56,370 bases of DNA from assembly GCA_016207405.1 (NCBI GenBank), contig JACQPQ010000034.1, forward strand, positions 1 to 56,370. Direction: 5' to 3'. Below, one piece after another: positions 48,904-56,370 of this stretch. The position numbers were made by a program, and so were the translations under genes. Position 1 is the first letter of the stretch, and each line of letters begins with the position of its first letter. The notes below the pieces were generated by a model, which was given only the letters and a program-made list of their open reading frames with translations, ran no database searches and was not told the origin of the DNA. This DNA is from Gammaproteobacteria bacterium (GTDB taxonomy: Bacteria; Pseudomonadota; Gammaproteobacteria; JACQPQ01).

Positions 48904-51201
48904 ATGAAAATTCATAACAAAATATTTATAGCCATTTTATATTTAACCGCTTTTCCTCTTTTGGCTGAAGATGATCCCTTTTCTTTGGGCACAGGTGACG
49001 GAAGTTTTTCTCGAGAAGCGACCCCTCCCCTACCTTCCCATCGTCCTACGAGCGAACTTGAAATAGGACTTGGGTCTATCAGCCAAGATTCTTTTAAATT
49101 TGGAGAGTATACGGGGCAGGAAGAAAAAGGCCCTTATGTTATAGGTAATCTAAACATTCACCGTCTGGGTACTGTTGATAGCACAACGCTTGACAACGAC
49201 GCGGCACTCTACTGGATTTTAAAAGGCAGAGCGTTGGGGTTGAATTCGCGAGAGTTAGGATTAGAGACTGGAGTACAAGGCGATTATAAGCTATGGGTTG
49301 GCTATGACCAATTGCCAAAATTTCAAACAGATACCGCTAAGACTCCCTTTAGAGGAGTGGGAGGAGATACGCTTACTTTACCCGCAGGGTGGGTGGCTGC
49401 AACAACGACAGCCGGGATGACGGCATTAAATAGTAGTCTGCAAGATTTAAAAATAAGCCACGAACGTAAGAATTATAAAATCGGATTTTCTAAATTATTT
49501 GGCTCTCATTGGGGTTTTAAAACACAGTATCAGCATGAAACAAAAGAAGGAAAGACAATTACAGGCGCTGTTATTGGTAACTCAGGGGCAAATCCGAGGT
49601 CCGTTTTAATTCCGCAGCCTATTGATTATGTCACTCACCAATTTGAAGCTGTATTAGAGTTTACAGGGCAAAAGGGGCAATTTGAACTGGGGTATTATGG
49701 TTCTCTGTTTAATGACAAGGAAAATTCGTTGACGTGGGAAAATCCTTATTCCACCATTACGACCCCCCCACCAGGATGGAGTGCAGCCGCTGGGTTTCCA
49801 ACAGGACAAGGAAGAATCGGTTTACCGCCGGATAATCAGTTTCATCAGATTTTAGCTTCTGGGGGATATGCATTTACGAAGAATACGCGCCTCACGATGT
49901 ATGGAGCGGTTGGAAGGATGACTCAGGATGAAACCTTCCTCCCCTATACCGTCAATTCTGGGTTAACAGCAGCAACGCCTTTGCCCCGTACTTCTTTAGA
50001 TGGAAGGATTGACACGACTCTTTTCGATCTCCATCTACTGTCACATCCTTTAGATCCCCTCAATCTTATCGCTCACTATCGGTATGATGACCGGGATAAT
50101 CAAACCCCCCAGGCCCAGTACATTTATATAGGAGGGGATTCTCAAAACCAGGGAACCGTAACAACTACCAATGACAAAGTGAGAACCAATCTTCCCTATG
50201 GGTTTAAACAACAGAAGTTAAAGGGGGAAGCAGATTATGAGATATGGGCTCGAACTCACTTACAGGGTAGGTATGAATACGAAGAAACGAAACGAACCTT
50301 TTCAGAAGTTAAGAAGACAAAAGAACACACCTATAAAGTGGAATTAAGAAAAAATGCTTCAGAGCTTGTGCGAGGAGGGGTTCGTTTTCTTCAGGGGTTC
50401 CGGAGAGGTTCCACTTATCAAGGGAATCTTCCTTATTTACTGAGTTACTCTAATTCATTTACCGGTGCACAAGCTGCAAATGTGCGATTTGATAATCATC
50501 CCCTCATGAGGAAGTTTAATCTGGGGAATAGAGATAGAACTCAGTTTGGCGCTTTTGTGATGGCAGAGCCGCATGAAATGGCAACTGTGCAATTAGCAGT
50601 CGACTGGAATGACAATGATTACCCAAGATCCACACTAGGCTTAAGAGGAAGTGAAGGGCAGATCTATACGTTCGATGCTGCCTTGGCACCCAAAGATGGT
50701 TTGACTGCTCATGCTTTTTATACCTATGAGCATTTAAAATCAGACCAAAAGGGTCGCTATTTTCTTGGTGGTGCACCAAAAGCTATTCAGTCAGCTGATT
50801 CTACCCGCGACTGGACGGCTAAACAGCGGGACGGAGTAGATACGATAGGTTTAGGTTTTGAGGCAACCCCAAACTTAAGCAAATGGAAGGGTGGGGCAGA
50901 ATATACGTATGCTCGCTCTCGTGGGAAGGTACATGTCAGAACAGGACCTTCTTTAGTACCTGCAGCAATAAATTTACCGCTTTTAACAACAGAGCTTCAT
51001 AGACTGGATGTTTTTTTAAAGTACAAAATAAAAGAATCGCTTTCAACCAAGTTCAATATTCTCTACGAAAAATTTAATTCGCAAGACTGGGCGCTGGATA
51101 ACACAACCGCCACCACATTAGCAGGTGTCATTTTAACGGGAGAAAAGAGCCCGGATTACTCAGTAACTGTTTTCGGGGTATCGCTATTGTATGCTTTTTG
51201 A
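48904..51201 (+). CDS. MtrB/PioB family decaheme-associated outer-membrane protein
   Basis: The 765-residue protein has a signal peptide (about 1-21, FIAILYLTAFPLLA|ED), a Gly/Pro-rich N-terminal stretch and then many amphipathic strands (LEIGLGSISQDSFKFGEYTG, repeated YDDRDNQTP-like turns) to a C-terminal aromatic (LLYAF), a large beta-barrel. The sequence pattern and the decaheme cytochrome upstream are characteristic of MtrB/PioB, which sheathes MtrA/PioA. I see no cysteine at all, so the CxxC near the N-terminus of Shewanella MtrB is absent, as in PioB-like members. The direction of electron flow (metal or mineral reduction against Fe(II) oxidation) cannot be told. Confidence 0.9.
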   Translation: MKIHNKIFIAILYLTAFPLLAEDDPFSLGTGDGSFSREATPPLPSHRPTSELEIGLGSISQDSFKFGEYTGQEEKGPYVIGNLNIHRLGTVDSTTLDNDAALYWILKGRALGLNSRELGLETGVQGDYKLWVGYDQLPKFQTDTAKTPFRGVGGDTLTLPAGWVAATTTAGMTALNSSLQDLKISHERKNYKIGFSKLFGSHWGFKTQYQHETKEGKTITGAVIGNSGANPRSVLIPQPIDYVTHQFEAVLEFTGQKGQFELGYYGSLFNDKENSLTWENPYSTITTPPPGWSAAAGFPTGQGRIGLPPDNQFHQILASGGYAFTKNTRLTMYGAVGRMTQDETFLPYTVNSGLTAATPLPRTSLDGRIDTTLFDLHLLSHPLDPLNLIAHYRYDDRDNQTPQAQYIYIGGDSQNQGTVTTTNDKVRTNLPYGFKQQKLKGEADYEIWARTHLQGRYEYEETKRTFSEVKKTKEHTYKVELRKNASELVRGGVRFLQGFRRGSTYQGNLPYLLSYSNSFTGAQAANVRFDNHPLMRKFNLGNRDRTQFGAFVMAEPHEMATVQLAVDWNDNDYPRSTLGLRGSEGQIYTFDAALAPKDGLTAHAFYTYEHLKSDQKGRYFLGGAPKAIQSADSTRDWTAKQRDGVDTIGLGFEATPNLSKWKGGAEYTYARSRGKVHVRTGPSLVPAAINLPLLTTELHRLDVFLKYKIKESLSTKFNILYEKFNSQDWALDNTTATTLAGVILTGEKSPDYSVTVFGVSLLYAF

Positions 51202-51258
51202 AGGTATGGGGTGACGGGATATCGGGATATTACGGACACATTGAATAGAGGTCACACC

Positions 51259-51288
51259 CATCCAGTATTAAGATCTCAATGCTGGATG
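51259..51288. repeat. Imperfect palindrome centred on AGATCT
   Basis: CATCCAG .. CTGGATG flank a nearly self-complementary core (TATTAAGATCTCAATG) in the spacer between the MtrB-like and porin genes. It is followed by GACAGCTTTCGCTGGTATGACAG, which resembles dispersed intergenic repeats of other genomes. It may attenuate transcription between the two genes. Confidence 0.45.
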
Positions 51289-51365
51289 ACAGCTTTCGCT
51301 GGTATGACAGTAGAGAATTTTTTAATTGTGCTAAATAGATACTAAAGCACAAAGGGAGATTAATC

Positions 51366-52574
51366 ATGCAAAAAACAAGGATAGTGTGCATAGCCGTAAG
51401 CCTTTTTATTTTTGTATTCAGTTCTTCGAAACTTGTCTGGGCCGATACTGAACTCGATGCGCTCAAAAAGGAATTTAAAATCATGCAGGAAAAAATGGAA
51501 CCTTTACAAACAAGGATTGAACAACTAGAAAAACGAGATGAAAGTAAAACCGCTCAGACAGAGAGCCTCCCCCCAAAAAGCGTTCTTTCTAACTATACTT
51601 TAGGAGAAGGATTTAAGCCTTTTGGAGAATCCGGCGTAACGCTGGGTGGATTTGGTACTGTTTTAGGTGACAAGCAACAAAATTCTCACTCTTCTTTTCG
51701 CATAAAAGCATTTCACCTGTATGTAGATGTTCCTTTAGGAGAAAAGTTTAAGTCTTTGGCTGAGATGGAATTTGAAGATGGAGGTAATGTAAATGCAAGT
51801 GACGGGACAGAGGGAAAGATTTTATTATCGAGATTCTGGGTTAATTGGAAGATACATGACAAGGTAAATTTGAACTTCGGTAAAGAACTCAATTCTGCAA
51901 ATGGCCCGTATAATCTTTTGTATATTCACCCTTTACTTCCCACTGCAACCAAACCACTTAAAGTAAATAAGGCACGATTACAACAGCAGATCACAGGGGC
52001 ACGCGTGTGGGGCAACCTTTTTGCTAAAGATTGGGAAGTGGCCTATTGGTTAGGAGCTTCCAATGGCAGTGGGCCTACGCCCGATTTTACAGACACAAAT
52101 AATAATAAGATGCTGTATGGGAGACTACAAGTTGTTCCACCTTTGGGTGATAAAGGAGAGCTAAAAGTAGGCATCGTAGGGACGAATGGCAAAGACGGTA
52201 ATTTGCATAATGCGAGAGAAAACGGTACAGGAGTGGATCTGACCTATTATTATAAGAAGTTTGGGCTATGGGGGGAATGGTATAAAAGTTGGGTTAATCC
52301 TAGTACACAAGCTGATTTTACTTCGAAGACTTTTTTCCTTATGGGGTTGTACAAGCTCATGCCGAAATGGACTGCAATTGTACGCTATGAAGAAAATGAT
52401 ACCAAATCTACAGCTAAGACATCTAACTTTGTAGATGGAAATCGGTGGGTATGGGCGGTAAATTATCGGCCCATACCGCCTATAAGGTTTGGATTAGAAT
52501 ATGTAAAACATGATGAAGAGCAGAATAAAATAAGAAACAACAGTTTGATAGGGAGTGTAAGTATGATGTTTTAA
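51366..52574 (+). CDS. Porin with N-terminal coiled coil (OprP/OprO-like)
   Basis: The 402-residue protein has a signal peptide (about 1-26, ending KLVWA|DT), a short heptad-rich coiled coil (DALKKEFKIMQEKMEPLQTR and on, about 28-60) and a barrel (from about 75: TLGGFGTVLGDKQQ, MEFEDGGNV, LLSRFWVNWKIHDKVNLNFGK) ending in VSMMF with terminal Phe. This is the layout of phosphate-selective porin O/P-type and related porins, whose coiled coil trimerises in the periplasm. GGGAGA precedes the ATG. The substrate is not evident; the PstS-like neighbour may hint at an anion. Confidence 0.82.
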   Translation: MQKTRIVCIAVSLFIFVFSSSKLVWADTELDALKKEFKIMQEKMEPLQTRIEQLEKRDESKTAQTESLPPKSVLSNYTLGEGFKPFGESGVTLGGFGTVLGDKQQNSHSSFRIKAFHLYVDVPLGEKFKSLAEMEFEDGGNVNASDGTEGKILLSRFWVNWKIHDKVNLNFGKELNSANGPYNLLYIHPLLPTATKPLKVNKARLQQQITGARVWGNLFAKDWEVAYWLGASNGSGPTPDFTDTNNNKMLYGRLQVVPPLGDKGELKVGIVGTNGKDGNLHNARENGTGVDLTYYYKKFGLWGEWYKSWVNPSTQADFTSKTFFLMGLYKLMPKWTAIVRYEENDTKSTAKTSNFVDGNRWVWAVNYRPIPPIRFGLEYVKHDEEQNKIRNNSLIGSVSMMF

Positions 52575-52609
52575 TAGGGTGATCTCGGTTATGGATAACG
52601 AGAATGTGT

Positions 52610-53074
52610 ATGAAAAAATATGTTTTCCTGTTTATTATTTTCCTTGCAAATTTTGCCTTACCTGTTTTCGCTGAGCCTATCGCTATTATCGTTAACAAAA
52701 ATAACCCGCAAAACGAAATTTCACTTAAAGAACTCGATAACATTTATAGGGCAAAGGCAACTACATGGAATAACGGAAGCCAAATTGTCCCTATAAACCA
52801 AGAACTTACTGCCACCAAAGGAATAAGAGAGGCTTTTTCCAGAATCATCCACAACGCGTCATTAGATGACATACAAGCATTTTGGCTAGGACAGCGCTAT
52901 AAAGGAATAAAACCACCCCTCACGCAACAATCAAGCCTTGCCGTAAAGCGAATGGTTGCCAACGTAGAAGAAGCGGTCGGATATATTTATGCAAATGAAG
53001 TAGACGATTCTGTGAAGGTTTTAAAGGTGGATGGTCTAAGTCCCAACGATCCTGGTTATAAAATTAATGATTAG
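52610..53074 (+). CDS. Small periplasmic PstS-like substrate-binding protein
   Basis: The 154-residue protein (156 if the ATG at 52604 is used) has a signal peptide ([22 protein letters not shown]) and one lobe of a phosphate-binding-protein-like fold: [40 protein letters not shown], and [20 protein letters not shown]. The first two motifs are shared with PstS and with the PBP-like family found beside other transport and signalling genes. At this length it is half of a true PstS. It probably feeds information to the following chemoreceptor or helps the porin; no ABC transporter is present. Confidence 0.75.
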   Translation: MKKYVFLFIIFLANFALPVFAEPIAIIVNKNNPQNEISLKELDNIYRAKATTWNNGSQIVPINQELTATKGIREAFSRIIHNASLDDIQAFWLGQRYKGIKPPLTQQSSLAVKRMVANVEEAVGYIYANEVDDSVKVLKVDGLSPNDPGYKIND

Positions 53075-53082
53075 ATAAAACA

Positions 53083-55149
53083 ATGGAACTATTCAACAAA
53101 GGGATACGTGAAAGATTGATGGCAGTATTTGTAGTTTTGTCATTGGTGCTTATCGTTATCGTGGGAAGTATAAGTTATTACCACGGGCGCAAAATCATTA
53201 TGGAATCGATTAGCGCTAAACTTCCTACCTTTGCTTCTCAGATCATACAGAAGATAGACACAATGTTTTATTTTGTTTCGAAAGATACTCAGGCCTGGGC
53301 GGGCTTGGACATTATGCAAGATGTTTTAACAAAAGATGTGGATGCAAGGATAACTTCACTCCTGAGTAAATTAAAGGAAGGTTATGGAGTTTATAAAAAC
53401 ATCTATTGTGTGGATGAGAAGGGGAACATTATTGCGAGTTCTAATCCCAAGTCTATAGGAACCCATGTGGGAGGTGAAGACTGGGTTAAGGAAGCTCTGG
53501 GAGGAAAAACGGTTATCAAGGATGTATATCTTTCTCCTCTTGATAATGCAATGGTGGTTAACTTGGCCGTACCGGTTTATGCGCTACAGGGTACTAATAA
53601 AATTATTGGGGTTCTATCTTCGCATTTCGACTGGCAGCAGATTGTAACGACTATCAACACGGCTATGATGGATAATAAACCGCAAAGCAGATCCTCTCAT
53701 TTGGTTATGATCAACAAAGAAGGGTTAGCATTGAGTGATGCGTCTTTTGATAAAGAAAGAAGAGAGACGGGATTATTAAAAGATAATCTCATTCATCAAG
53801 GTTTAAAGTCAGCAGATCTTGCTCGTGAAGGAAAGAGTGGTTGGATGGTAGAAAAGAATGAATATGGAATTGAAAGTCTTATTGGTTTTGCCTCTTCAAA
53901 AGGATTGGGGGATTTTAAAGGATTAGAATGGTCAGTATTAGCGATGACTTCTCTGCAAGAAGCCTATACACCTATCAGAAATCTGCGTGATGTAATGGCG
54001 CTGACAGGCCTTTTGTTACTTATTATGGTTATCTTTATCACTTATTTTATGTCCCTCAGCCTAGTCAAACCACTGAATTTGCTTCTGATGGCAGCGCATA
54101 ACCTTGCTTCTCGCGCGGGCGATCTGAGGCAAAAAATCGCCATATCCACAAGTGATGAAATAGGAAAACTCGCAGGGGCATTTAACGCAATGATCGATTC
54201 ATTGCATGACATGGTCTATCAAGTACGTCACACGGCTGACAAAGTTATTAATTCTGCTCAGGAGTTATCTGCCTCTAATGAGGAAATGAACTCTTCCATT
54301 CAACAGGTTTCTACTGCCATTGCGCAAGTTGCCCAGGGAGCATCAAATCAGGCTAACAAACTTGAAGAAACATTTGAAGTGGTAGAAAAAGCATCGGTTG
54401 CTTTAAAACAGATGGTAGATAATGCACAAATGGCAAGTGCTTCGGGAAACGAGACCAATGACCATGCCGAAAAGGGACGAGTCTTTGCTGCCGAATCAGT
54501 TGCAAAAATCGAATTCCTCGCAAAAACGGTAATGGACACTGTAAAAGTTATCCAGGGTTTAGGAGAGAAGTCAGAGCAAATTAGTGAAATTACTGGAACG
54601 ATTACCTCTATTGCAGACCAAACCAACTTGCTGGCTTTAAACGCAGCGATTGAAGCGGCACGCGCTGGGGAAGCTGGAAGAGGCTTTGCGGTGGTCGCTG
54701 AAGAAGTACGTAAACTTGCTGAAGGATCAGCAATCGCTGTGAGAAAAATTGATGCCCTTATCAAGTCCATACAAACTGAAACCAATCGAGCTATAAGCTC
54801 AATAGACGTGAGTTCCAAAGAAGCTCAGGAAGGAAGGAATCAAGTTACTAAGATAGCAGAAGGATTAGTAGAAATTAGCAAATCCGCTGGGCAATCCGCG
54901 GATTTAGCAAAGCAAATATGGCACGCCGGCACCCAACAGGTTGAGGAAACAAAACATATAAAGGAGTCCATCCAACAAATCGGCGTGATTGCCAAAGAAT
55001 TTGCTGCCACCTCCCAAGAAGTATCTGCAAGTACCGAAGAACAGACCGCGGCTATGCAAGAAATGGCCGCCTCAGCGCAAGAGCTGGCGAATACATCCAT
55101 AGACTTAAAAACGCTGTTTGATAAATTTAAGTTAAGAGGGGAGAAATAA
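53083..55149 (+). CDS. Methyl-accepting chemotaxis protein with periplasmic Cache-type sensor
   Basis: The 688-residue receptor has TM1 (about 14-34), a periplasmic region of about 265 residues that fits a double Cache domain ([40 protein letters not shown]), TM2 (about 306-328), a HAMP domain ([20 protein letters not shown]) and a long signalling helix bundle. The hairpin tip contains [40 protein letters not shown], the CheA/CheW-binding motif. Cache sensors usually detect small metabolites, so the ligand could be a carboxylate, amino acid or oxidant. No C-terminal NWETF-like pentapeptide is present. It follows the PstS-like gene by eight bases. Confidence 0.93.
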   Translation: MELFNKGIRERLMAVFVVLSLVLIVIVGSISYYHGRKIIMESISAKLPTFASQIIQKIDTMFYFVSKDTQAWAGLDIMQDVLTKDVDARITSLLSKLKEGYGVYKNIYCVDEKGNIIASSNPKSIGTHVGGEDWVKEALGGKTVIKDVYLSPLDNAMVVNLAVPVYALQGTNKIIGVLSSHFDWQQIVTTINTAMMDNKPQSRSSHLVMINKEGLALSDASFDKERRETGLLKDNLIHQGLKSADLAREGKSGWMVEKNEYGIESLIGFASSKGLGDFKGLEWSVLAMTSLQEAYTPIRNLRDVMALTGLLLLIMVIFITYFMSLSLVKPLNLLLMAAHNLASRAGDLRQKIAISTSDEIGKLAGAFNAMIDSLHDMVYQVRHTADKVINSAQELSASNEEMNSSIQQVSTAIAQVAQGASNQANKLEETFEVVEKASVALKQMVDNAQMASASGNETNDHAEKGRVFAAESVAKIEFLAKTVMDTVKVIQGLGEKSEQISEITGTITSIADQTNLLALNAAIEAARAGEAGRGFAVVAEEVRKLAEGSAIAVRKIDALIKSIQTETNRAISSIDVSSKEAQEGRNQVTKIAEGLVEISKSAGQSADLAKQIWHAGTQQVEETKHIKESIQQIGVIAKEFAATSQEVSASTEEQTAAMQEMAASAQELANTSIDLKTLFDKFKLRGEK

Positions 55150-55181
55150 TATCAAAAAATAGCGTTTATTCTGTATCAAAA

Positions 55182-55811
55182 ATGAATGACAAAACTAAAA
55201 ATTCCTTTACTTCGTTCGATTTATTGCAAAAAATAGGGATGCTTGGCTCTAAAAAAGCGGCTGCTGCGTTAGCCGAGTTTCTGAATTGTGAAGTAGAAAT
55301 ACCTCTATCAGAAGCCAATATCATTCCACTCAAATCATTAAACACCATTTTTGGAAATCTTGAGAACTTATATTTTGTTATGGATGGTGAAGTTACAGGA
55401 GAGATAGAAGGAAGAACTTGTTTTTTTCTCTCTCCTCAAGAGGCACAAAACTTAGGTGCCATTCTTTTAAAAAAGAATACGGAAATAAGCCGTGATGATC
55501 CCCTTTTCCAATCTGCATTAAATGAAGTCATGAACATTATATCTGGAGCTTATATCAATGTATTAGCGGATAAAATCCATGCAAAAATAATGCGCGGTCC
55601 ACCCTCGTTAGCCATAGATATGGTGGGCGCTATTTTAGATTTTTTATACGCCTATTTTAATTCACATACGAGCAACGTATTTCTCATAAAAACAAAGTTG
55701 AAAGTAAAAAATTCGCCTTATGAAGGATTGTTTATTTTCCTCCCTAAAAAGGAATCCATAGAAAAAGTATTTGGGAGCTATTCAGCCTATTTCCAAAATC
55801 AGTCGAATTGA
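55182..55811 (+). CDS. CheC-like chemotaxis phosphatase with one degenerate site
   Basis: The 209-residue protein has the CheC/CheX/FliY fold: FDLLQKIGMLGSKKAAAALA (12-31) and FQSALNEVMNIISGAYINVL (109-128). CheC-type proteins have two D/SxxxExxN phosphatase sites. The second is intact (Ser111, Glu115, Asn118), but the first is degenerate (Asp13, Lys17 in place of Glu, Met20 in place of Asn). It should dephosphorylate CheY-P at one site. CheC is widespread in bacteria and archaea with alternative chemotaxis systems but rare in gammaproteobacteria, which use CheZ, so this module may be of a different lineage. Confidence 0.8.
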   Translation: MNDKTKNSFTSFDLLQKIGMLGSKKAAAALAEFLNCEVEIPLSEANIIPLKSLNTIFGNLENLYFVMDGEVTGEIEGRTCFFLSPQEAQNLGAILLKKNTEISRDDPLFQSALNEVMNIISGAYINVLADKIHAKIMRGPPSLAIDMVGAILDFLYAYFNSHTSNVFLIKTKLKVKNSPYEGLFIFLPKKESIEKVFGSYSAYFQNQSN

Positions 55812-55817
55812 TTTGTT

Positions 55818-56315
55818 ATGCAAGAATCCATTGAAACCACTCAAGAATTGCAACTCGTGGTCTTTCAGATCGGAAAAGAAGAGTTTGGAGTTAATATTAA
55901 TCAGGTAAGGGAAATCATTAAACTGACTCCGATTACTCCTATTCCACGAGTATCTCCTTATATCGAAGGCGTTATCAATTTACGCGGACAAATTTTAGCA
56001 ATTGTCGATCTTGCTAAAAAGTTAGACTTAAAAAAAACGATTTATTCAGAAAAAACGAAAATTATTATCATAGAACTTGAGGAAACCAAGGTTGGAATTA
56101 TTGTTAATGAAGTCACTGAGGTATTACGCTTTTCTACAAAAGATATTGAACTGCCATCTGGTTTAATTATGAACAAAGAGATCCAACCCTATATCAAAGG
56201 CGTGGGGAAATTAGGGGATCGCCTATTAGTCATTATTGATCTGGCCGCTATCTTTTCTTCAACAGAGATGCAGGAAATAAACAAAAATATAAATGAGAAG
56301 AAAAATGAGGAATAA
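55818..56315 (+). CDS. cheW: Chemotaxis coupling protein CheW
   Basis: The 165-residue adapter has the two SH3-like barrels of CheW: ELQLVVFQIGKEEFGVNINQ, then VREIIKLTPITPIPRVSPYIEGVINLRG with the conserved Arg in NLRG that binds receptor tips, and IIVNEVTEVLRF and PYIKGVGKLGDRLLVIIDL. It links the upstream receptor to CheA, which is not in the window. A Lys/Asn/Glu-rich tail ends the protein. The gap to the CheC-like gene is six bases. Confidence 0.93.
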   Translation: MQESIETTQELQLVVFQIGKEEFGVNINQVREIIKLTPITPIPRVSPYIEGVINLRGQILAIVDLAKKLDLKKTIYSEKTKIIIIELEETKVGIIVNEVTEVLRFSTKDIELPSGLIMNKEIQPYIKGVGKLGDRLLVIIDLAAIFSSTEMQEINKNINEKKNEE

Positions 56316-56319
56316 ATAA

Positions 56320-56370
56320 ATGGATGAAAAAAGAAAATTTAACCGTTTGCATGTCAATGGTGAAGAGAGA
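56320..56370 (+). CDS. Start of a probable PilZ-domain (c-di-GMP-binding) protein, cut by window edge
   Basis: Only 17 codons are present: MDEKRKFNRLHVNGEER. The KRKFNRLHV pattern fits the RxxxR c-di-GMP-binding arginines at the start of PilZ domains. ATG 56320 lies four bases after the cheW stop, with AGGA behind it, so it belongs to the chemotaxis operon. With so little sequence the call is tentative. Confidence 0.45.
   Translation, partial: MDEKRKFNRLHVNGEER

Overview
The window looks like a chromosomal segment (roughly 45% GC) from an uncultivated, Gram-negative bacterium of the gammaproteobacterial type. I base this on gene content and order, not on a marker gene. The signs are a full EF-P lysylation set (efp, epmA, epmB), Fis next to FtsK, argS followed by a SPOR/FtsN-like gene, kdsD-kdsC-lptC-lptA-lptB, lspA-ispH with an ATGA junction, an sdhB-sucA-sucB-lpd-sucC run, and a CCC-anticodon tRNA-Gly very like E. 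coli glyU. Short palindromic and 7-bp-period repeats fill many intergenic gaps, and several have crept into gene ends and start regions.

Layout. 1-4550 (minus): the N-terminus of a subtilase, an L,D-transpeptidase, a FadL-type outer-membrane protein and a Cu(I)/Ag(I) P-type ATPase. 4676-5572: a class II Fic protein. 5630-7921: aroQ-accB-accC (dehydroquinase and the first half of acetyl-CoA carboxylase), ended by a 24-bp perfect hairpin. 8024-8941 (minus): a TIGR01777 SDR protein. 9178-17891: a TCA-cycle operon sdhB-sucA-sucB-lpd-sucC and a TolC-like protein; sdhCDA and sucD are not adjacent. 18249-25604 (minus): serB/serA, miaB, guaB, an FtsN-like SPOR protein and argS. 25645-28547: serS coupled to a phenylpyruvate/indolepyruvate decarboxylase. 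28533-34424 (minus): an envelope block trxB-kdsD-kdsC-lptC-lptA-lptB-lspA-ispH. 34500-35558: alanine dehydrogenase. 35720-37301: an AbiEi/AbiEii type IV toxin-antitoxin pair, followed by an unrecognised 757-residue exported protein. 39689-42362: ftsK-fis.

42439-44459 is a small accessory island holding a tiny exported protein behind an 11-G tract, BrnT/BrnA, a DUF4160/DUF2442 pair and tRNA-Gly(CCC). It sits between ftsK-fis and lolA, which are close neighbours in many gammaproteobacteria. 44477-47803: lolA, epmB, efp, epmA and tRNA-Ser(UGA).

47918-56370 is the most distinctive region. A decaheme c-type cytochrome (MtrA/DmsE family) and an MtrB/PioB-family outer-membrane barrel together predict a trans-outer-membrane electron conduit. 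They are followed, all on the same strand, by a coiled-coil porin, a PstS-like periplasmic protein, a Cache-type chemoreceptor, a CheC-like phosphatase with one degenerate site, CheW and the start of a probable PilZ protein. The arrangement suggests that extracellular electron transfer and taxis may be linked, as an inference from order alone. All names are from reading the translations; no database search was run.
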